43,787 nucleotides of DNA from JAYVFR01 sp043772945 (GCA_043772945.1 JAYVFR010000006.1:1-43787); one strand, 5' to 3'. Shown: positions 25,090-33,681, counted from the first letter of the stretch. Made by a program: numbers and translations. Notes: generated by a model not told the origin, from the letters alone.

Positions 25090-25665
25090 TTATTTAGAAT
25101 TTTTTTCGGTATCACGACCAGCGTATTCATCTTCAACAGTATTTATTAAAACAAACTCACCTTCTTTGATAAAGGCGGGAACTTTTACAGTTAAACCAGT
25201 TTCAATGATTGCATCTTTTTCTATATCACTTACACTATTACCCTTAATAGCATCACTTGTTTGAATGATTTTATATGAAACTTTAATTGGCAGGTCAACA
25301 GTTATTGGATTATCGTTGAAATAAACTATCAAAACCTCCAGACCATCTTTCAAATATCCTTCTTTACCTCCTAACATCTCGGCTTCAATTTCAACAGTTT
25401 CATAACTTTCAACTGTCATAAAGCTTAAGCTACCATCACTTGCATACAAGTAGTTTGCTTTTTCTTTACGTAAATCTGCCTCTTCAATTCGCTCCCCTGC
25501 TTTAAAAGTATAATCCATACTTAAACCTGTAATCAGGTTTTTTATTTTGCATTTTTTAGTAGGCTTTCCTTTAGTTACCTTGCTAAAATAACAAGCAGTT
25601 ACTACACAAGGTTTGTCTTGAAAAATTATTACTTTGCCGAGTTTAATATCTGAAAAATCTAACAT
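25090..25665 (-). CDS. efp: Translation elongation factor P
   Basis: A 191-residue EF-P, which rescues ribosomes stalled at polyproline. Domain I has SDIKLGKVIIFQDKPCVV and the tip loop VTKGKPTKKCKIKNL; the tip Lys equivalent to E. coli Lys34 is kept (G-K-P), though the usual PGKG reads KGKP. Domain II has SYETVEIEAEMLGG and domain III ETGLTVKVPAFIKEGE. The Pro after the tip Lys is unusual; no modifying enzyme (EpmA, EarP, YmfI) is visible nearby. It is followed by the zinc-ribbon gene. Confidence 0.92.
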   Translation of the reverse strand: MLDFSDIKLGKVIIFQDKPCVVTACYFSKVTKGKPTKKCKIKNLITGLSMDYTFKAGERIEEADLRKEKANYLYASDGSLSFMTVESYETVEIEAEMLGGKEGYLKDGLEVLIVYFNDNPITVDLPIKVSYKIIQTSDAIKGNSVSDIEKDAIIETGLTVKVPAFIKEGEFVLINTVEDEYAGRDTEKNSK

Positions 25666-25697
25666 ATTGAATTTAATTTTTGTTTATTTGAGTTTTA

Positions 25698-25724
25698 TCC
25701 GGCGCATCGCATAGGACTTGAACC
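25698..25724 (-). repeat. Copy of the tRNA-Val 3' end (T-arm and acceptor), possible attachment-site remnant
   Basis: The minus strand reads GGTTCAAGTCCTATGCGATG then CGCCGG, matching the T-arm and acceptor 3' strand of the intact tRNA-Val 54 bp upstream with about three substitutions (A to G at the acceptor and in the CCA). No 5' half is present. Such 3' fragments are typical of attL/attR pairs left by integrating elements, or of a local duplication. Confidence 0.7.
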
Positions 25725-25777
25725 GTTTGTGATTTTTTATAGAATAAAAACATCATCGTAGGTTTAAATTTGTTTAC

Positions 25778-25852
25778 TGGTGCATCGTATAGGACTTGAA
25801 CCTATGACCCCTTCCACGTCAAGGAAGTGCTCTACCGCTGAGCTAACGATGC
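25778..25852 (-). tRNA. tRNA-Val (anticodon GAC)
   Basis: GCATCGT pairs with ACGATGC, then A and an encoded CCA. The D-arm is AGCTCAGCGGTAGAGC, and the anticodon stem CTTCC/GGAAG encloses TTGACGT, giving GAC. The T-arm is TAGGTTCAAGTCCTA. It decodes GUC and GUU. Confidence 0.95.
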
Positions 25853-25863
25853 GATTGCAGATA

Positions 25864-25892
25864 ATCATTAATTAGAGGGTTTATTTTGTCAA
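25864..25892 (-). promoter_or_regulatory. Promoter of tRNA-Val
   Basis: Minus strand TTGACA (25887-25892), a 17-bp spacer, AATGAT (25864-25869), 11 bp before the tRNA. The arrangement matches the tRNA-Pro promoter. Confidence 0.45.
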
Positions 25893-26037
25893 ATCAACTA
25901 GGCTTTTTAAAAATTTAGAAACTATATACAAAAAGATATTTAGTAAGTAAGCTTTAAATGTGTTCGCGAATACACAACTTTTTTAAACAAAGTTTTTCTT
26001 AAAACCAAAAACAATAACAAACATTTTTTATTTAATT

Positions 26038-26754
26038 ATGATCAAAAACAAAAATATATTTAAAAACCTAACAATTTTAGGCTTAGGACTTTGCGGTATT
26101 GCCGTGCTTTCCTTGGGAGTTATGATCCCAAATTCAGTTGCCAATGCTATGACGAGTAATCAAACCTCGATTACAAGCGACACTACGCTTACAGTAACAG
26201 GGAGTGGGGATAGTGTAGCACAAAGCGATAATATTTCTTCTTCTGATATGAGCAGTAGTGGTGTTGCGCTTACAGTAACGGGTGACGGAGGTGGCATGAC
26301 ACAAAATAGTAGCACTTCTTCTGATATGAGCAGTTTAAGTAGTACTAAAAGTAGTGAGCAATCTTCTAGCTATATGTCTTCTTCTGTTACGAATAGTAGC
26401 ATGACATCAAGTGTAGCGTCAAGTAACCTCTCTAAAATAGATAGTGTGATTGCAGTAATACAAAAAGCCGTAGGATCAGATATTACAGTTTTAAATAAAT
26501 CACCTAAAAAAAATTTTAATAAAGATGATAGTTTAATTATCCTACGCGAGCCTCATTCTAAAACAGTACAAATGGTTACAACTAAGTACTTAGTACTTAA
26601 TTCTGATCAAATGGGTATTTTAAATAAGAAACTTCCTGATATGAACCAGATGCTCCAAGATGCTAGTGGAAGTAGTAATCTAACAATTGGAGTTAGTTGC
26701 AACATTTCCTACCCACCATTTAGAATTAGGTGTACAATTAATATCTCGTGGTAA
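26038..26754 (+). CDS. Secreted Ser-rich protein with a small C-terminal domain
   Basis: A 238-residue protein. A Sec signal peptide (KNLTILGLGLCGIAVLSLGV) ends at a likely ANA cleavage site near residue 38. Residues 45-135 are low complexity, dominated by Ser with Met and Thr, and contain two related units that begin LTVTG(S/D)G and end SSDMSS. Residues 140-238 form a compact domain (SVIAVIQKAVGSDITVLNK, MVTTKYLVLNSDQMGIL) with two Cys near the end (VSCNISYPPFRIRCTI) that could form a disulfide. Likely a surface or released protein with a flexible stalk. Monocistronic, with a terminator after it. No family recognised. Confidence 0.75.
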   Translation: MIKNKNIFKNLTILGLGLCGIAVLSLGVMIPNSVANAMTSNQTSITSDTTLTVTGSGDSVAQSDNISSSDMSSSGVALTVTGDGGGMTQNSSTSSDMSSLSSTKSSEQSSSYMSSSVTNSSMTSSVASSNLSKIDSVIAVIQKAVGSDITVLNKSPKKNFNKDDSLIILREPHSKTVQMVTTKYLVLNSDQMGILNKKLPDMNQMLQDASGSSNLTIGVSCNISYPPFRIRCTINISW

Positions 26755-26791
26755 AAATTGTTTAACATTTTTCAAAAAAATATACTTGTAA

Positions 26792-26824
26792 AAACTCTTT
26801 TGATTAATTTCAAGAGGGTTTTCA
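26792..26824 (+). terminator. Terminator after the Ser-rich protein gene
   Basis: A 12-bp stem (AAACTCTTTTGA with TCAAGAGGGTTT, two G-U pairs) around TTAATT, with a T-rich 3' side. Confidence 0.7.
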
Positions 26825-26931
26825 TACATTTGACTAAAAGTCTGTTTGAGTTTACTAATTTTAATTGTTTTTAGACAGATTCTTTATCCCAAAAAAACAC
26901 AAAAATTAAAGAAGTACAGAGGTAACAAGCT

Positions 26932-27459
26932 ATGCTAGTGGAAAGAATTTTAGAATTTTTCAAAATTAGTGTCCATCCAGAAAACAAAATTCGTACTTTC
27001 GGTCCAGAAAAACTTTCACGTGAGAATTTAACTGAGCTACTAAGTTGTACTGAAATTTTATGTCCATACATCGCATCATGGATATTTTCACTTGAAAAAG
27101 TTAGTAAGAAACTAGATTTCAATCTGATTCGTAAAATTAATCCTATCGAAGCCGAAACTCTTGCTCGCAATCTTTGCTATTATATTCCTAATCAATGCAG
27201 TAGATATTTTAGAGTTACTCGTGGAGTAACAATTGGTGCTTGTAGCCTTAACCCTCTCACAATTGGTGCTTGTAGCCTTAACCCTCTCAATGTTCATCTA
27301 ACTAATATTAGAATGAAGGCCCAAGAGTATTTAGAACAAATTGGCAGCCCAGTTCCAACTGGACCCACTTCTATGTATTTGCCTGATACCGCTACTAGTA
27401 TTGCAAATAGTTTTCCAGTAATTAGTAAAGCCTACAAGATTCAAGGAGGCATATATTAA
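26932..27459 (+). CDS. Orphan protein with an in-frame decapeptide duplication
   Basis: A 175-residue protein that I do not recognise. It starts at ATG 26932 behind AGAGG (9 nt), a real Shine-Dalgarno-like site. The N-terminal half is helical (VERILEFFKI, LTELLSCTEILCPYIASWIF) with several Cys, and the C-terminal part is Pro/Thr-rich. In the middle TIGACSLNPL occurs twice in tandem because of a perfect 30-bp DNA duplication. Without it the protein would be 165 residues. No signal peptide. It converges on the RecO-like gene with 13 bp between the ends. Confidence 0.6.
   Translation: MLVERILEFFKISVHPENKIRTFGPEKLSRENLTELLSCTEILCPYIASWIFSLEKVSKKLDFNLIRKINPIEAETLARNLCYYIPNQCSRYFRVTRGVTIGACSLNPLTIGACSLNPLNVHLTNIRMKAQEYLEQIGSPVPTGPTSMYLPDTATSIANSFPVISKAYKIQGGIY
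27229..27288 (+). repeat. Perfect 30-bp tandem duplication (two units)
   Basis: Units 27229-27258 and 27259-27288 are identical, starting ACAATTGGTGCTTGTAGCC. In-frame, adding ten residues to the orphan protein. With no substitutions between units it is very recent. Confidence 0.97.
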
Positions 27460-27472
27460 AATATTAGTTAAA

Positions 27473-27967
27473 CTAATTCAAATCATTGTCATAGTGAGCT
27501 TGTTGAAGATGATAATCAGTTTCTCTTCCAGCCCCGCTAAAACCCAGCTTTTGAAATATCATTAGCTGGAATTTTTTTAAGTCAAAATTAACCATACCAC
27601 CTTTTTCTTTTATTTTTTTCATATATTCAACGAGCTCTTCTAAAATCTCAAACTCTTGATTCTCTTTAATATTTTTAGCTAAAAACTGCTTAACTTTAGT
27701 TATCATTAAATGATCAGAATAACATTTTAGCTCTATAATTTTTTTGTAACCTAAAATTTCTTTTAAAACCCAATTTTTTTGTCCTTGCTCGAGCTCAACA
27801 TTCAAATATAAATCAGGGCTTAAATAAAACTCATTATCAACAATTTGCCTCTTTGAAACCCTAATCGTAATGCACCCGAAGTCAGCTAAAACTCTCAAAT
27901 ACCCAAAATTTGAAATGTAATCAAGGTAACTGCTTAGAACATACATTCTTGTTTCTATTCTAGCCAT
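27473..27967 (-). CDS. Probable RecO-like recombination mediator
   Basis: A 164-residue protein. The N-terminus (IETRMYVLSSYLDYISNFGY, then LADFGCITIRVSKRQ) follows the RecO OB-fold pattern, in which a strand is followed by a polar turn and by a basic strand, and LYLNVELEQGQKN resembles the F-x-L-V-E-L-E block. The C-terminal helices (LEELVEYMKKIKE, FQLMIFQKLGFSG) fit the RecO alpha-helical part. No Cys4 zinc site. At 164 residues it is shorter than most RecO (200-250). The ATG overlaps the valS stop by 8 bp, so it is translationally coupled. The family call is moderate. Confidence 0.5.
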   Translation of the reverse strand: MARIETRMYVLSSYLDYISNFGYLRVLADFGCITIRVSKRQIVDNEFYLSPDLYLNVELEQGQKNWVLKEILGYKKIIELKCYSDHLMITKVKQFLAKNIKENQEFEILEELVEYMKKIKEKGGMVNFDLKKFQLMIFQKLGFSGAGRETDYHLQQAHYDNDLN

Positions 27968-30900
27968 TCAAGATTTCAAGCTTACTCTCCTGCTCAGCCT
28001 TTTCTTGCTTTCTTAGTTCTAAATTATTTTTTTTGTCTTCAATAATTTCAGTTTCAGCATTGTCAATAAATTTTTGATTTGTGAGCTGATTCTCAAGACC
28101 TAAAATCTGCTTATTTAAACTCTCAATTTGTTTAACCGTCCTACTAATTTCAGTATTTTTATCGCTTACATAACCTATTAAATCAATCCCAACCTCAAAT
28201 TCTCCTACTTTAATTTGGTAATAATTATCAGGTATAACCTGATTTAAAATCTCAATTCTAGCCAGCAATTTGAAATACTGGGTATAATTCAAAATAATTT
28301 GATTATTTGTAGTAACTTGAATTAACTGAGTTGGATCAATATTAAATAAGCCTTTAATTGACCGAAGCTTAGTAATCATTTCTTTGATAACTAGAAACTC
28401 GTCAGGTAAGCCTATTTGATATTGATTATTCCACCCTTCCTCGCGAATCAAATAATGTAAATCTCTCTCACTCGGATAAAGCTCTTGCCAAAGCGCCTCA
28501 GTTTCAAAAGGTAAATAAGGATGCAAGATTACAATTAACTGCTTCAAAAGTTCAAAAGCAAAGTCCACTTGACTCTCATCTGTCTTTAAATACTCTATGT
28601 ACCAAGCAGCTAAATCATTCCATACAAATTCATAAAGAAGCTCAATAGATTGACTTAAATTATAACTGTAAAAATTTAAACTTAAAGCCTCTTCTAGCTT
28701 AGTAAATTCTCTAAGAATCCACTTACTAGCAGGAGCTAATAGTTCAGGATATTCAGAATTTAAATTAGAGATTGGTTTATGTTCAGATTTTTTGGTAGCT
28801 AGAAAACGTGCTATATTCCAGAGCTTATTCCCAAAATTACGATATTTAATGCATGAGTTATCAAGGATTGATCCACCAAGACGCATATTTTTACCTGGAA
28901 TCATGCCAGAAAGCATAACAAGCCTTACAGTATCACTAGAATATTTATTAATTTGTTCTACTGGGTCAAAACCATTCCCGAGGCTTTTACTCATTTTTTT
29001 ACCTTTTTCATCTAGAATCCACGGATGGCAAAGATAATCATTAAATGGCACTTGCCCAGTGAAATATTTACCCGTCATTTGCATCCTGAGAATCCAAGCA
29101 TAGAATATCTCCCAGGCACTCGTCATTATTTGAGTCGGATAATTCGTGCTAAAATACTCTATTTCCTCTACTTCTTTATTTTGAACAAAAAAATCAAAAA
29201 ATGAATTATTAGAAACTAAGTTCTTTTTAAGATTTCTTATAAAATTTGGATACCTAAGAGTTGCTAAAGGCCAAAGAGTAGAGCTAAACCACGTGTCAAG
29301 AATCTTAACTTCCTGCACCCACTCCCCTGGTAAATTAGGTTTATTCGCTGATATCTGAAGATGTTTCCCGAGCTCAGGATTCTGCTTTAATTCTTTTATT
29401 GAATAAAATCTTTTTTCTGGATTCAAATCTAAATTATACCAGATTGGCATTTTATGACCCCAAATCAAATCACGACTAATGCACCAGTTTTTGATTCCTT
29501 CAAAATATTTTTGTCCTCGCTCTTTGTAATCTTCTGGATAGTATTTAACTTCTTGAATTGAATCTAAGGTTAATTTTTGTAAAGTAGTTTTTGGCTTTTG
29601 GATTACATAGACATAGTATATTTGCTGGCTAATTTTACCATTTTTATCAGTTTGGTCATAAGTTTTTTCCCCCTCGTCGCCTATTTTTTTAACGAACCCA
29701 AGTTTAACTGCAAGAGCGATACTATTAGCGTTATAGCTCTTAACTTCATAATGCAATTTATCGGTGGGCAGGTTTTCAAAACTCCAATTCATCAAACCTT
29801 CCATTGCCTCTGTCGCAAGTCCCAGCCCTCGAAACTTCTCTACTACCCAAATACTAAATTTATAAACCCCGTCTTCACTTCTAATGCTGACATAACCACA
29901 AAAATCACTTGTTTGTTTATTGATTAAGGCAAGTGCTAATCTAGAATGATTGTTTGCCTCGATCCTACGATTTTCTATCCAGTCTCTTGCTTCTTCTTCG
30001 TTTTTAAAAACTTCTGAAACAACCAGATCAGCATCTAGTGGTGACATACTAACCTGTAAACTACTACTATCGGTTGAATCAACCACACGAAGAATTAAAT
30101 TCTCAGTTTCAAGTTTAGTTTCGAGCCAATCATTAGCCACAAAATTTCTGATGGGGCGATGAGTAAACGGCTTATAATAATCAAGGAAAAACTCCTCGCT
30201 CACAAGTGGCTCTACAATAGTTTTTGAACGCTCACAAATCGTAACGTTGTGTTTATAATCCCAATCAACTTGATAATTACTGTAAAACTGCTTCAAATAA
30301 TTAATTCCATCTCTATATTTCAGGCTTAAAAATTTTTCCTCGTTAAAATCTTCTAAACTACCCTCTAATGTATGATCAGTTTTGGAAACGTAACCTGCAT
30401 TTAATAACTGATAAATTATCTTGATACGAGCCTGGTAAACATCCATTTGTGAATATTCTCCATTAACATCAGTGAGTTTACCTTGTTTGTTGATAACCAT
30501 TGGGAAATTATAAATTCCATGCATGCGGGCTAAATTATAATCAATCGCGTCATGAGCTGGAGTGCATTTCATTATCCCAGTTCCAAATCCTTCCTCTAAA
30601 GAATCTTCTATGTATAGAATAACTTCGCGTAAGCCTAATACTGGTATCTGATATTTTATTGTAATGTGAGAATTTATTATAACATCAATAATCTGATTAA
30701 TTTCAACTAATTCTAAATTTGTTTTTTGGAGAAATAAATTCCTAATTGCACTAGAATGAGCCATTAGTTGTTTAGATGCAATAGCTGTTTCTACCCGAAC
30801 AGTCCCAATCACAAGACTAGAAAGAGCATCATAAATATACGGTTTGTATTTTTCATAAAACTCATTATTCGGCTCACTAAAAGGAAAAATTGGAAGAACG

Positions 30901-31610
30901 CTCTGCAAATCATAACGATAATGAATAAAAGGGTCATTAACTTCAAGCCTTCCGATGTCTTCTGGCACATCGCTAAGGGCAGTTTGTAAACCTACTGACC
31001 AGTTAATTAAATAACTGTCTTTGTAAATTAAACCGTCTTCCCAATACTTTCGGAAAGCGTAATCTACCATATCTTTAGATTCATCATCAAGCGTAAACAT
31101 TAATTTATCAAAATCAGGTGTTTCCCCAAGTATTTCTGCCTGCTCTCTCTGCTTTATTCTCCATTCATCAGCTTTTTGCCAAGCTAGTTTAAGCCACAAA
31201 TCTGCTTTATTTTTTTTCAAAAAGTTTCCTTTGTCTTCTTTTGGTTGTTTTAAAACTTCTGAATATTCTTTTTCTAAAACACTATCAAATTCCCCATTAT
31301 TAACAAGTTTATTAATTACACCTTCAAGCTGAATTCCAGCGTGATCAACTCCTGGATAATAAAGAGTGCTGAGCCCTTTCTGGCGAGCAATTCGAGCTAG
31401 TGTATCCATTAAATAGTGCTCAAAGGCATGTCCCGCATGCAATTCCCCAGTTAAATTAGGAGGAGGTGCAATTATCGTGTAATTCACGCTATCTTTTTTT
31501 AAACCTTGGGCTAGTCTCTGGGCTTCTAAGTTTCCGAGCTTTGAGTTTTTCCACTTTAATTTGATATTGGTCTGCTCCGCAAAGGCATCATAAACGCTGG
31601 ATAAAGTCAT
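27960..31610 (-). CDS. valS: Valyl-tRNA synthetase with a complete GNAT acetyltransferase domain inserted
   Basis: About 1216 residues from ATG 31610, against 850-950 usually. The HIGH motif reads HAGH (PPPNLTGELHAGHAFE, about 50-65), KMSKS is present (about 872-876), and a C-terminal coiled coil (about 1160-1216) is kept. The editing-domain segment GTGIMKCTPAHDAIDY is intact. Between VSEEFFLDYYKPF and the YYPEDYKERGQKYFEGIKNW block, roughly residues 500-672 form a RimJ/RimL-type GNAT: ETENLILRVVD at its start, acetyl-CoA loop EKFRGLGLATEA and NANSIALAVKLGFVKKIG at its end. No stop or frameshift interrupts it. The insertion lies in the second half of the Rossmann core, after CP1. Its acyl acceptor is unknown. 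Confidence 0.93.
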   Translation of the reverse strand: MTLSSVYDAFAEQTNIKLKWKNSKLGNLEAQRLAQGLKKDSVNYTIIAPPPNLTGELHAGHAFEHYLMDTLARIARQKGLSTLYYPGVDHAGIQLEGVINKLVNNGEFDSVLEKEYSEVLKQPKEDKGNFLKKNKADLWLKLAWQKADEWRIKQREQAEILGETPDFDKLMFTLDDESKDMVDYAFRKYWEDGLIYKDSYLINWSVGLQTALSDVPEDIGRLEVNDPFIHYRYDLQSVLPIFPFSEPNNEFYEKYKPYIYDALSSLVIGTVRVETAIASKQLMAHSSAIRNLFLQKTNLELVEINQIIDVIINSHITIKYQIPVLGLREVILYIEDSLEEGFGTGIMKCTPAHDAIDYNLARMHGIYNFPMVINKQGKLTDVNGEYSQMDVYQARIKIIYQLLNAGYVSKTDHTLEGSLEDFNEEKFLSLKYRDGINYLKQFYSNYQVDWDYKHNVTICERSKTIVEPLVSEEFFLDYYKPFTHRPIRNFVANDWLETKLETENLILRVVDSTDSSSLQVSMSPLDADLVVSEVFKNEEEARDWIENRRIEANNHSRLALALINKQTSDFCGYVSIRSEDGVYKFSIWVVEKFRGLGLATEAMEGLMNWSFENLPTDKLHYEVKSYNANSIALAVKLGFVKKIGDEGEKTYDQTDKNGKISQQIYYVYVIQKPKTTLQKLTLDSIQEVKYYPEDYKERGQKYFEGIKNWCISRDLIWGHKMPIWYNLDLNPEKRFYSIKELKQNPELGKHLQISANKPNLPGEWVQEVKILDTWFSSTLWPLATLRYPNFIRNLKKNLVSNNSFFDFFVQNKEVEEIEYFSTNYPTQIMTSAWEIFYAWILRMQMTGKYFTGQVPFNDYLCHPWILDEKGKKMSKSLGNGFDPVEQINKYSSDTVRLVMLSGMIPGKNMRLGGSILDNSCIKYRNFGNKLWNIARFLATKKSEHKPISNLNSEYPELLAPASKWILREFTKLEEALSLNFYSYNLSQSIELLYEFVWNDLAAWYIEYLKTDESQVDFAFELLKQLIVILHPYLPFETEALWQELYPSERDLHYLIREEGWNNQYQIGLPDEFLVIKEMITKLRSIKGLFNIDPTQLIQVTTNNQIILNYTQYFKLLARIEILNQVIPDNYYQIKVGEFEVGIDLIGYVSDKNTEISRTVKQIESLNKQILGLENQLTNQKFIDNAETEIIEDKKNNLELRKQEKAEQESKLEILNG

Positions 31611-31617
31611 ATTCTCA

Positions 31618-31646
31618 TAGTAAGCAATAGAGAAGTGGATTGTCAA
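31618..31646 (-). promoter_or_regulatory. valS promoter predicting a leaderless mRNA
   Basis: Minus strand TTGACA (31641-31646), 17 bp, -10 TTACTA (31618-31623). A start site 7 bp downstream would be at about 31611, immediately before the ATG at 31610. It has the same -35/-10 pair as the promoter at 16123. Confidence 0.55.
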
Positions 31647-31713
31647 TTTGCCTGAACTAAATTTTTGTGTTATTTGTGTGAAAGGTAAACTTTAGTAATT
31701 CCAAGGGCAAAAC

Positions 31714-32037
31714 ATGTACAATTTTATTCAACAACTTTTTACTCTTTTTACTTGTACCAAAACAATTAAAATCGAGTTCTGGGCAAGAAAAAAAGGTAAT
31801 AGTCCTCTTAGTGCTGATTGCTATACTCGTTGTGGGGAACTTACTCTTTGGGTAACTCCAAGTTTAGAAAAAAAAATCCAAGACACAAGATTATACAATA
31901 GAGGAAAAGAAAAACTTCTCGAGAGCAACTCTAAAATGATGACTGCAATTGAAAAAGAAATTCAAAGATATCAAACGAAACCATTTTACCCACCTGATGA
32001 TTACGAAATTTCTTGGGAAATAATTAAACTAGTTTAA
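31714..32037 (+). CDS. Orphan protein, 107 aa
   Basis: Not recognised. The N-terminus is mildly hydrophobic (FIQQLFTLFTCTKTIKI) but not a clear signal peptide; a Cys-containing stretch (ADCYTRCGELTLWV) and a basic helix (KMMTAIEKEIQRYQ) follow. The ATG is preceded by AAGGG with 6 nt spacing. It is monocistronic, between the divergent valS promoter and its own terminator. Confidence 0.6.
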   Translation: MYNFIQQLFTLFTCTKTIKIEFWARKKGNSPLSADCYTRCGELTLWVTPSLEKKIQDTRLYNRGKEKLLESNSKMMTAIEKEIQRYQTKPFYPPDDYEISWEIIKLV

Positions 32038-32057
32038 TTGTCAGCCCCACACCTTCT

Positions 32058-32085
32058 CCCAGCTTACTGCAAGTTGGGATTTTTC
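32058..32085 (+). terminator. Terminator after the 107-aa orphan gene
   Basis: Stem CCCAGCTT/AAGTTGGG (8 bp, one G-U), loop ACTGC, then ATTTTTCTTT. Confidence 0.65.
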
Positions 32086-32153
32086 TTTGTGAGAAAATAT
32101 CACGTGGTGCTTCTCGTAGAGAATGTAGCTTTGGGAGATTTTTTGGTTTAATT

Positions 32154-32738
32154 TTACTTGGTATTAATCTGGTTTTGGAGGAGATTAAACCTAGATTCTA
32201 ACAGGTTTTGTTTGTTGTTTTGAATAGTTTCTAAAAGCTTATTCAGATTCAAAGTGTCTTCAGTTGTAATTGAATTAAGGACGAAAGTTTCGCTTTTAAG
32301 TTTGTTTTCAAGCGGGCGGATTCCAATTTTAAGTCTCCAGATATTTTCTTTTTTGAGACCCATTAAACTCAAATACTCATAAATGCTATTAAGTCCTCGA
32401 TGCCCTGCACTACCTCCCCCGAGAACTAGTTTATTAGACCCTTCAAATTGATCGCTGTCATCCTGCAAAACTATTAAAATATTCTCCTGATTAGAGTCAG
32501 AAAGCTTAAAATATTGCCAAAAATCGAACAAGGGCTTTCCTGATAAATTCATATAGCCGTTCGAGTAAACTAAATTTATTTGAGGTTTTTTAGCAGAATT
32601 AAAGGATTTTTGAGAAGAACTAGTTTTAAAGCTAACTTTCTCACTCGTGGCAAACATTTCTAGTAAAAGTCTACCAATATTGTGTTTAGTATTTAAATAT
32701 TTTTTGTCATTATTTCCAAGCCCATAGATCACAATCAT
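32154..32738 (-). CDS. pth: Peptidyl-tRNA hydrolase
   Basis: A 194-residue Pth, which recycles peptidyl-tRNA dropped from ribosomes. Landmarks: YGLGNNDKKYLNTKHNIG (with the catalytic His in HN), NGYMNLSGKPL (for the TYMNLSG block), VLQDDSDQFEG with the catalytic Asp, and GGGSAGHRGLNSI. All key residues are visible. It follows uppP by 13 bp. Confidence 0.93.
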   Translation of the reverse strand: MIVIYGLGNNDKKYLNTKHNIGRLLLEMFATSEKVSFKTSSSQKSFNSAKKPQINLVYSNGYMNLSGKPLFDFWQYFKLSDSNQENILIVLQDDSDQFEGSNKLVLGGGSAGHRGLNSIYEYLSLMGLKKENIWRLKIGIRPLENKLKSETFVLNSITTEDTLNLNKLLETIQNNKQNLLESRFNLLQNQINTK

Positions 32739-32751
32739 GCAAAAATTTCTT

Positions 32752-33537
32752 TTAAAGAACTTTAAATTGAACTAACAAAAGGAGAAAAACCCCAAGAGCT
32801 ACTCGATAAATCATAAAAGGCTTAAAACCATATTTATTTACAAGTCCTAGAGTTAGCTTAATACCCAATAACCCCACAATAAAGGAAACTACAAAACCGA
32901 TTGAAGTATTAATTAAAAGTGTGCTTTGGAGGGCTACCTCTCCTTTTTTTAATAAACTAAAAACTTTATATAGACTTGCAAGCAAAATTGTCGGAATTCC
33001 AAGCAAAAAAGCAAATTCAATTGCTTCAATTCGATTCAATCCCTGAATAGTTCCACCACTAATAGTCGCTCCTGAGCGTGAAACTCCAGGTATCAGGGCA
33101 GTTGCTTGAGAAAGACCGATTAAAAGTGCATCAAGTGGCTTTAAATCCTTAATTGTCTTGTAATTAGTTGGGTGCTTCTGCTCAATTAAGTAAAATAGTA
33201 CCCCAAAAATAATCGTAGTAAGTGCAATTACCATAGTAGAATTCTCTAACGCATTCAACTTATCTTTTAAACCGAAACCTACTAAAATCACAGGAGCCAA
33301 ACTAACAGCTAGTAATGTGTAAATTGGTTTAAACTTAGTTAATAGATTCCAGATTTTAACTCTAAAATAATAAACGGAAGCTAAAATCGCTCCAAGCTGA
33401 ATTACCACAGTATAAAATTCGTTAACTTCAAGACCCAGAAATTTCTGCGTGATTATCAGGTGCCCTGTTGAGGAGACAGGTAAAAACTCTGTTAGACCCT
33501 CAATTATTCCTAGAATTATAGAATGCCACCAAGTCAT
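32752..33537 (-). CDS. uppP: Undecaprenyl-diphosphate phosphatase
   Basis: A 261-residue membrane enzyme that recycles undecaprenyl diphosphate for peptidoglycan and polysaccharide export. Both signatures are present: EGLTEFLPVSSTGHL (about residues 13-27) and PGVSRSGATISGG (about 150-162). About eight membrane segments. It supplies the lipid carrier that the glycan genes at 3672-7218 would need. No Shine-Dalgarno motif upstream. Confidence 0.94.
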   Translation of the reverse strand: MTWWHSIILGIIEGLTEFLPVSSTGHLIITQKFLGLEVNEFYTVVIQLGAILASVYYFRVKIWNLLTKFKPIYTLLAVSLAPVILVGFGLKDKLNALENSTMVIALTTIIFGVLFYLIEQKHPTNYKTIKDLKPLDALLIGLSQATALIPGVSRSGATISGGTIQGLNRIEAIEFAFLLGIPTILLASLYKVFSLLKKGEVALQSTLLINTSIGFVVSFIVGLLGIKLTLGLVNKYGFKPFMIYRVALGVFLLLLVQFKVL

Positions 33538-33681
33538 AAAAAAAATGTTTATTTAAAAATGAAAATTATTAAACACAAAGATGGTAGGAGAATAACTTGT
33601 TTGTCAAACTTACATAAACCTAAAAACTGTGCTTATTTGTGAATTGGCTACAGGTTACGGTTACGTTTTTTAAAAAAGCTT

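Noticed and set aside
27229..27288. CRISPR array.
   Set aside because: Only two abutting units without spacers, inside a coding frame; no cas genes in the window.
29598..30162. Plus-strand ORFs of 109 and 70 codons.
   Set aside because: Both run antisense to the GNAT and core regions of valS and show no protein-like pattern.
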